From an uncultured Desulfobacter sp. (lineage in GTDB: Bacteria > Desulfobacterota > Desulfobacteria > Desulfobacterales > Desulfobacteraceae): a stretch of DNA of 64,000 bases. Where the stretch lies: contig NZ_OY762929.1 in assembly GCF_963666675.1 (NCBI RefSeq), positions 2,170,001 through 2,234,000 on the forward strand. The letters are read 5' to 3'. A model generated the notes under the pieces. The model saw only the letters and a program-made list of their open reading frames with translations, ran no database searches and was not told the DNA's origin. The position numbers and the translations under genes were made by a program. Shown piece by piece: positions 59,339 through 64,000 of the stretch (positions are counted from its first letter, which is position 1; every line of letters starts with the position of its first letter).

Positions 59339-59767
59339 TTACCATCCCCGGGTTTCCATAATTTCCTTGATTCTTGCTTCGGCTTTTTTCTCCACCAGGA
59401 TCATCTTTTTTGCCTGGGCTTTTTTGATTTTTTCAGTCAGGGTTGACAGGTCGGCCGGTTTCTCGAGCAGATCCATGGCACCCAGCTTCATGGCCTCAAT
59501 GCCTTTTTCAACCGTAGCATGCCCGGTCAAAAGGATGACCTGGAGTTCGGGTTTTTTCTTTTTAAGAATTTTTAAGGTTTCAATGCCATCCATTTCCGGC
59601 ATCTGCAGGTCAAGGACCACCACGTCAAAGGACTTTTCTTCGACGCTTTGCAGGCCTTCAATGGCGGAACCCGAAGTGGTTACATCCATTCCCCGGTTGG
59701 TCATTCTCTCTGCCAGGGCTTGGGTAAACTCCTGTTCGTCATCTATGATTAAAACTTTTTCACTCAT
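59339..59767 (-). CDS. Receiver-domain response regulator
   Basis: The 142-residue protein is one receiver domain (VLIIDDEQEFTQALAERM, phosphorylated aspartate in VVVLDLQMPEMDG, and a lysine in LLEKPADL) and a short helical tail. It has no output domain. The LIIDDEQEF-LAERM start is shared with the receivers at 60476 and 63274, so the three are paralogues. It is the last gene of the signalling cluster; AAGGAG lies upstream. Confidence 0.93.
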   Translation of the reverse strand: MSEKVLIIDDEQEFTQALAERMTNRGMDVTTSGSAIEGLQSVEEKSFDVVVLDLQMPEMDGIETLKILKKKKPELQVILLTGHATVEKGIEAMKLGAMDLLEKPADLSTLTEKIKKAQAKKMILVEKKAEARIKEIMETRGW

Positions 59768-59828
59768 TGCCGGGGTCTCCTTTTAATTAGTTGATATTAA
59801 AGAAGTTGTTATCTGTTGAAAAAATGTT

Positions 59829-60479
59829 TTATCTGCCAAAAAGCAGGTCTGCCCTGGTGTTCTGCTCCGCCAATACAATTTTTGCCTGGAATAGGTCTAA
59901 TGCCTGACAGTTTACCTGCTCGGCAAAGTCAGATGCAAAAATGGGTTGTTCGCACTGAAAACTCAAACAAACCTGATTATCATCCTCTTCTTTAGAGAAT
60001 ATATTGAGAACGGTTCCTGATGCAAGGTTTTCCGTTATATTTTCTAAAATTGACCAGATTAGAGACAATGAAAAGAAAAGAGAGCCGTTCAGATAACGTT
60101 TATTTTCGGACGGGTTGTGATTTACCTGAATGCCCTTGTTGGCTATGATTCTGGCACCAAGACCCAGGGCCAGGGTCACGGCCTCGTCCAGATCTATCTG
60201 TTGCTTGGGCTTATCCATGCTGTGGGAAAAGGCATTGAGGGATTTTACAATGTTATCGGCCCGGGCGATCTGTTTTTCAATGCGCTGGACGATGGTTGAA
60301 AAACGCTCGGCATCGATGGGCTTGCCTTTTTGGGCCATGAAAAGATGATCGGACATCAGGCCGGCATTTTCGTTCATGATGGCCAGACAGTTTTTTATGT
60401 CATGGGATATGGATGCACCCATCCGGCCGAAATACGCAGGACCGTATTGGTCGGTAATTTCCTGAACCGTGTGTTTCAA
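59829..60479 (-). CDS. Histidine kinase-like protein with degenerate ATPase domain
   Basis: The 216-residue protein has a HisKA-like helix pair with His26 in GASISHDIKNCLAIMNENAG, as in the kinase at 60853. The C-terminal half should be the ATPase domain (ILENITENLASG matches the N box), but the G1 (DxGxG) and G2 glycine motifs are not visible. It may therefore act as a phosphotransfer or dimerising partner and not as a kinase. Its start overlaps the stop of the preceding receiver gene by four bases. Confidence 0.8.
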   Translation of the reverse strand: MKHTVQEITDQYGPAYFGRMGASISHDIKNCLAIMNENAGLMSDHLFMAQKGKPIDAERFSTIVQRIEKQIARADNIVKSLNAFSHSMDKPKQQIDLDEAVTLALGLGARIIANKGIQVNHNPSENKRYLNGSLFFSLSLIWSILENITENLASGTVLNIFSKEEDDNQVCLSFQCEQPIFASDFAEQVNCQALDLFQAKIVLAEQNTRADLLFGR

Positions 60480-60847
60480 TTTTTTCCTCCATCGAGCATG
60501 ACCTGGTTAAGCTTTTCAATCAGGCTGTCAATTTCTACGGGTTTGACAAGGTAAAACGCCTCTCCGGTCTGGGAACATCCTTCATGGTAGCACTCTTCGG
60601 AGCCGTGGCCGGTCATGAATATAAATTTAAGTGCAGGACTGATTTTTTCCAGCTTTTCCTTGAGTTCAAAGCCGTTCATCTCCGGCATCTGCACATCCAA
60701 CACCGCAATGTCATAGCTTTGATCCGAGAGCATGGCGATGGCGTCACCGGGCGTGACGGCCCAGTGTGCATCAATTCCTCTGAACCCAAGTCGTTCTGCA
60801 AGGGTAGAAACCAATTCTTTTTCATCGTCCACCAGAAGTATCTGCAT
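60476..60847 (-). CDS. Receiver-domain response regulator
   Basis: The 123-residue protein is a single receiver (ILLVDDEKELVSTLAERLG, phosphorylated aspartate in IAVLDVQMPEMNG, then FIFMTGHG and YLVKPVEID). It has no output domain. It sits between the full kinase (five bases upstream) and the degenerate kinase (overlapping), which suggests a phosphorelay. Confidence 0.94.
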   Translation of the reverse strand: MQILLVDDEKELVSTLAERLGFRGIDAHWAVTPGDAIAMLSDQSYDIAVLDVQMPEMNGFELKEKLEKISPALKFIFMTGHGSEECYHEGCSQTGEAFYLVKPVEIDSLIEKLNQVMLDGGKN

Positions 60848-60852
60848 AGTGT

Positions 60853-62580
60853 TTACTCTTTTTTTTGTATTGTTGTGGGCAGATAGATTATAAATGTTGT
60901 GCCCTCGTTAACCTTGCTTTTTACTTTGATTCGTCCACCCAACTCCTGAACAAGGCCGTAGGTGATGGATAGCCCAAGCCCCGTACCCCCCTGATTTGTT
61001 TTTGTGGAGAAAAAAGGCTCAAAAATATGTTTAAGATTTTCAGGGGAAATGCCGCACCCGCTGTCAATGATGTCAATGCGGACAAAGGGGGCCTCCGTTT
61101 CTTGTGCACTGATGGAAAGCTTGCCGTCTTTGGGCATCGCAGCAAATGCGTTGTTGACTATGTTTAAAAAAACCTGCTGCAGCTTACCCCGGTTGCCGAC
61201 AATTTGGGACAGGGTTTCAGGCACATCTATATCAATCAAAATATTTTTTAACTGTGCCTCTTTTACCAGAAAGACCAGCACTTCATCAAGAACCGATTTA
61301 AGGGTTAACGGCACCGGCGTTGTCTGGGTCTGGCGACCGAAACTGAGCAATTGGCGTGTAATCCTGCTGCACCGTTTCACCGAGTCAAGAATGATATCCA
61401 CAATTTCAAGGAGCCTTGGGTCCTCTTTGAGTTCCTGCTTGAAGTGGGCCATATCCTTTATGAGGCCGGCCTTTTCATTGATAATGGCCAACGGGTTATT
61501 GATCTCATGGGCCACCCCTGCGGCAAGCCGGCCGATGGACGCCATTTTGTTTTCATATTCAGCCAAATGAAAATATTTGGACCGTTTAATGTCTAAATAT
61601 TTTAAACGCCTGACAAAATAACCGGTCACCGCCCCGATCCACAACAGAACCACGGATATGCTGATGCCCAAGTACTTGATCACTGTGGCCTGGCTGGCAT
61701 GCCAGGGGGACATAATCTCCTGCTTGGATTTAAGCACCACCAGGATAAACGGTGTATTGGGGATGTGCCTGAATGCTGCGATCAACTCCTGATCATTTTC
61801 CAGTGTAATGGACATGGTACGGGTTTGGTCCGTGGCCGATGGCACGGCAATGTTTGCTTTTTCAAATACATCACCGAAATGGTGGGAAGGGGTTTGAAGA
61901 ATACCCTGGGCATTGATTAAAAACGCATCTCCGTTACCCGATGTTTGAACTTCGGAGATAATTTTGGGCAGCTGATGCTCAATGGTGGCCCGGATAATGA
62001 AAAAGCTGTGATCCGAAGCCATATGACGCAGGGCAATGGACATATGGGGAACGTTTCTGAACCCTAAAAAGACATCGCTTACCGAGATCCCATGGTCCAT
62101 GGTGTCCTTGAACCATTGCTGATCCTTGTAATTTTTACCTGCAAGCTCATGGGGACCGGCATAGGCGGTCTGGACAGCGGTGGCATCAATAATGCCGATA
62201 TCCGTAAATCCCCCAAAGCTTTGGTGTAGAAACGTCAGGGTTTTTTTTAATTGCTGGGTGTCTTCAAGCTGGGCCAGGGAATTGGACTGCACCACATAGC
62301 TTAGCGCATTTTTACGCTCATCCAAAAAAAATGAAAGAGACCGCCAGGTGTTTGAGGCCAGGCGGGAGGCCCTGGCCTCGGCATCGTTTTCCAGGGACCG
62401 CCGGGTCAGATTGTAATCCAGGACGGCAAAAAAGATTACGGGAATAATGGCAAACAGGGCTGTCAGCACAAAAGAGAGCAGCCAGATCCGCCGGTAATTG
62501 AGGAATTCTCCTGAAAGGAGTTTGGTGGTTGACGCGGTGTCCTCTGCTTTTTTTTCCGAATTCTTTGTTTCCTGGGCCAT
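60853..62580 (-). CDS. Membrane sensor histidine kinase with Cache-type sensor
   Basis: The 575-residue protein has a membrane segment at about 33-55, a large periplasmic dCache-like sensor domain (about 60-300, including GISVSDVFLGFRNVPHMSIA) and a second segment (about 305-330). The phosphorylated histidine lies in AAGVAHEINNPLAIINEKAG. The ATPase domain has QQVFLNIVNNAFAAM, DSGCGISPENLKHIF and GGTGLGLSI. Ligands of Cache domains are small molecules such as organic acids. It is the first gene of the cluster and should phosphorylate the neighbouring receivers. Confidence 0.95.
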   Translation of the reverse strand: MAQETKNSEKKAEDTASTTKLLSGEFLNYRRIWLLSFVLTALFAIIPVIFFAVLDYNLTRRSLENDAEARASRLASNTWRSLSFFLDERKNALSYVVQSNSLAQLEDTQQLKKTLTFLHQSFGGFTDIGIIDATAVQTAYAGPHELAGKNYKDQQWFKDTMDHGISVSDVFLGFRNVPHMSIALRHMASDHSFFIIRATIEHQLPKIISEVQTSGNGDAFLINAQGILQTPSHHFGDVFEKANIAVPSATDQTRTMSITLENDQELIAAFRHIPNTPFILVVLKSKQEIMSPWHASQATVIKYLGISISVVLLWIGAVTGYFVRRLKYLDIKRSKYFHLAEYENKMASIGRLAAGVAHEINNPLAIINEKAGLIKDMAHFKQELKEDPRLLEIVDIILDSVKRCSRITRQLLSFGRQTQTTPVPLTLKSVLDEVLVFLVKEAQLKNILIDIDVPETLSQIVGNRGKLQQVFLNIVNNAFAAMPKDGKLSISAQETEAPFVRIDIIDSGCGISPENLKHIFEPFFSTKTNQGGTGLGLSITYGLVQELGGRIKVKSKVNEGTTFIIYLPTTIQKKE

Positions 62581-62777
62581 ATTGAATATCCTGTTCCTGA
62601 AATATTCCGGTGGGTTTGAGCCGGTGGGTTAGCGTTGGAACGACTCGTTAGCAGGGCACATGCCCATAACGTCTATATGAAATAGCTCAGTAAGTTACTG
62701 AGTTCTTTCAACCTTCGTTGTGGGCTGTCCTTCAGTGCTGATATGTCAGGTCAGCCCATGGCTGTTATATCTAAGCT

Positions 62778-62815
62778 TTGCATCGGGGCGACGTTGTCAA
62801 GTCGCCCCGATGCAA
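62778..62815. terminator. Perfect 15-bp hairpin within the repeat region
   Basis: TTGCATCGGGGCGAC (62778-62792) pairs exactly with GTCGCCCCGATGCAA (62801-62815) around GTTGTCAA. No T run follows, so it is either a strong pause or a mobile palindrome. Confidence 0.65.
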
Positions 62816-63130
62816 GGTGTTTTATATGAAAGAGCTCTGTAAGTTACTGAGTTCTTTCAACCTTCGTTGTGGGTCGAAGCCTGGGTCATGATAGACCTGG
62901 CTCGGCCCATGGCCGTTATATGATAGTTTTAATAAGTTGTTGCGTTACTTTCATTTTTCGTTGCGGGCTTAAGCCTGGCAGTGGATATGTCAGGTCAGCC
63001 CATGGCTGTTACCTAAATGTTGCATACTTCGTTTAGAATTCTGGCGGACTTGGTGCCATATCAGTCAGTTATTGATGAATTGATACGATTTGCTGCTCAC
63101 CAAATATACGGCAGTCAGAACTCAAAACTT

Positions 63131-63246
63131 TTGCACCCTTCGGGAGCGCCCCTTTAGCCGGATTTTCTCCGTTCTCGGGCATTTGCGGTAGACGATTACA
63201 GCTTCATGCCCGGAGCCTTGTAGATCCGGCTAAAGGACGCTTGCAA
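63131..63246. repeat. Nested palindromic structure
   Basis: CCTTTAGCCGGAT (63151-63163) pairs with ATCCGGCTAAAGG (63224-63236). Inside it CGGGCAT (63176-63182) pairs with ATGCCCG (63206-63212), and outside TTGCA (63131) pairs with TGCAA (63242). It lies just downstream of the BON-receiver gene on the minus strand and could be its terminator, a small RNA or a mobile palindrome. Confidence 0.6.
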
Positions 63247-63273
63247 CATTTAGGTGTTATCCAGATAAGTACT

Positions 63274-64000
63274 TTATACTTTCTGTTTCTGCCGGATTTT
63301 TTCATTGGCAGCCTCTAAATTCTTGCTGAGCTCTTCAATGTCCACGGGTTTTTGCAGATAGGCAAATGCCCCAAGCTTCATGCAGATTTCTCTGTCCGCG
63401 TCGGACCCGTGACCTGTAAGAATGATAACTTCGATATCAGGCCTGGATGCCTTGACTTTTTTGAGCACTTCAATACCGTCAATCCCGGGCATTTTCAGAT
63501 CCAGAATCATCACATCGGGTTCATCGGCTTCCACAAGATTAAGGGCCGATTCACCGTCATAGGCAATGGCTGAGCCCATGTCACGCATCTGCAGTCTTTC
63601 GGACAGGGTCTGGACAAATTCACGTTCGTCATCCACCAGCAGCACTTTTGACGGCACCTGAAAGTCAAACCTGCGATAGATGTCTGCCTGGTAAAACCCC
63701 TTGCCGATTCGGGTTTCAACCGAAGAAACCCCTTCTACCTGTTGTACTATATTTTTAAGCTCTTCTTCAAGCTTTCCCAGCAGAAGAACATTGGTATTGA
63801 TGGTCAGGGTTACCAGGCCGTCCCGGGCACTGACGCCAACCGCATGACCCTCTTTGGATAATGCCACTTCCACCCGGGCTGCCAGGGCAAAGTCCTCGGC
63901 GGCCTTTTGGGATGCCTTGGTGGGCTGGATCACTTCATTTTTTAAATTTTCAAGAATCAGCGCAACGGCTTCATCTTTGGTCATTTTGTCCGTGGGCAGA
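63274..64000 (-). CDS. BON domain plus receiver domain protein (5' end may lie beyond the window)
   Basis: The visible part is 236 residues from ATG 63984; the frame is open to the window edge (LPTDK before that ATG), so the gene may be longer. Residues about 30-100 resemble a BON domain (ALAARVEVALSKEGHAVGV, then GLVTLTINTNVLLLG and GVSSVETRIG). Residues about 115-236 are a receiver (LLVDDEREFVQTLSERLQ, phosphorylated aspartate in VMILDLKMPGIDG, YLQKPVDIEEL). BON domains bind phospholipid or other surfaces, so this is an unusual mix. The receiver is a paralogue of those at 59339 and 60476. Confidence 0.82.
   Translation of the reverse strand, partial: LPTDKMTKDEAVALILENLKNEVIQPTKASQKAAEDFALAARVEVALSKEGHAVGVSARDGLVTLTINTNVLLLGKLEEELKNIVQQVEGVSSVETRIGKGFYQADIYRRFDFQVPSKVLLVDDEREFVQTLSERLQMRDMGSAIAYDGESALNLVEADEPDVMILDLKMPGIDGIEVLKKVKASRPDIEVIILTGHGSDADREICMKLGAFAYLQKPVDIEELSKNLEAANEKIRQKQKV

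Larger units (their letters stand above)
62581..63273. repeat. Repeat-rich gene-free region (copies R1-R3)
   Basis: Three related blocks, R1 (62679-62775), R2 (62828-62926) and R3 (62927-63015), share TTTCAACCTTCGTTGTGGG and CAGCCCATGGCTGTTA or close forms; a fourth copy lies at 30025-30112. R1 and R2 also share about 35 bases ahead of these. Between R1 and R2 a perfect hairpin lies at 62778-62815. A nested palindrome fills 63131-63246. No gene was found. Confidence 0.75.

Noticed and set aside
1..64000. CRISPR array, tRNA, rRNA
   Set aside because: No regularly spaced short direct repeats and no tRNA-like or rRNA-like segments were seen. The repeats present are of irregular spacing and diverged.

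Overview
The window looks like chromosomal DNA of an anaerobic, probably sulfate-reducing Desulfobacterota (Desulfobacterales-type) bacterium. This is an inference from gene content: a heterodisulfide-reductase-like Fe-S protein, a DsrE-like lipoprotein, several rhodaneses, sigma-54 and multi-receiver signalling, and secreted dockerin and PEP-CTERM-like proteins. No rRNA, tRNA or CRISPR array was found.

Region 1 (1-1.4 kb) holds the end of a sigma-54 activator and a half-length AbrB-type membrane protein.

Region 2 (1.4-26.4 kb) is an AT-richer accessory region that reads as an array of integron gene cassettes without an integrase in view (CALIN-like). Six attC-like sites can be recognised, two of them within a 96-bp perfect repeat 24 kb apart. 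The cargo is small unrelated genes: a HAD phosphatase and a thioesterase (both decayed), GNAT acetyltransferases, an HD hydrolase, an EamA exporter, a PD-(D/E)XK-like protein with a small partner, a SUKH protein, a secreted lipase-like protein, a YidD-like lipoprotein and a zinc-ribbon protein. A family of diverged non-coding repeats lies between them. The main cargo is a two-gene putative immune operon: a TIR-domain protein followed 28 nt later by a 1618-residue protein with an Mrr-like nuclease domain, a NACHT NTPase and a long helical-repeat tail. The TIR gene is now split by a 2.7-kb ISKra4-type element that carries a DUF4338 (DruA-like) gene.

Region 3 (26.4-36 kb) has an ABC-F ATPase, a membrane-tethered MsrA-MsrB fusion and a three-gene surface operon: beta-propeller plus dockerin, cohesin plus PEP-CTERM-like anchor, and subtilase plus kelch plus dockerin. 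The last three look like parts of one cohesin-dockerin surface assembly.

Region 4 (36-41.5 kb) has a DsrE-like lipoprotein and a TRIC/UPF0126 channel gene whose start was cut off by an IS3-type element, then a two-component system.

Region 5 (41.6-49.1 kb) is a tightly packed operon: a TVP38 membrane domain fused to a disulfide oxidoreductase, a radical SAM-ArsM-DUF5714 fusion, two glycosyltransferases of the TIGR04282 and TIGR04283 type and a DUF3047 protein. It suggests arsenic methylation or arsenosugar-like chemistry. Region 6 (49-56 kb) continues with redox and sulfur genes: a solute-binding protein, an FAD oxidoreductase, a rhodanese-ferritin fusion, a TIM-barrel protein, a second TVP38 fusion (to HdrD-like Fe-S domains) and a periplasmic rhodanese.

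Region 7 (55.8-64 kb) holds a universal stress protein, a ClC-CBS channel, an HTH-PTS IIA protein and a signalling cluster of three related receivers, one full kinase and one kinase with a degenerate ATPase domain. A 690-bp non-coding stretch there is full of repeats and palindromes.

Three insertion sequences, each with identifiable ends and target duplications (10, 9 and 4 bp), interrupt three genes, and each broken gene can be rebuilt exactly by removing the element and one copy of the duplication.
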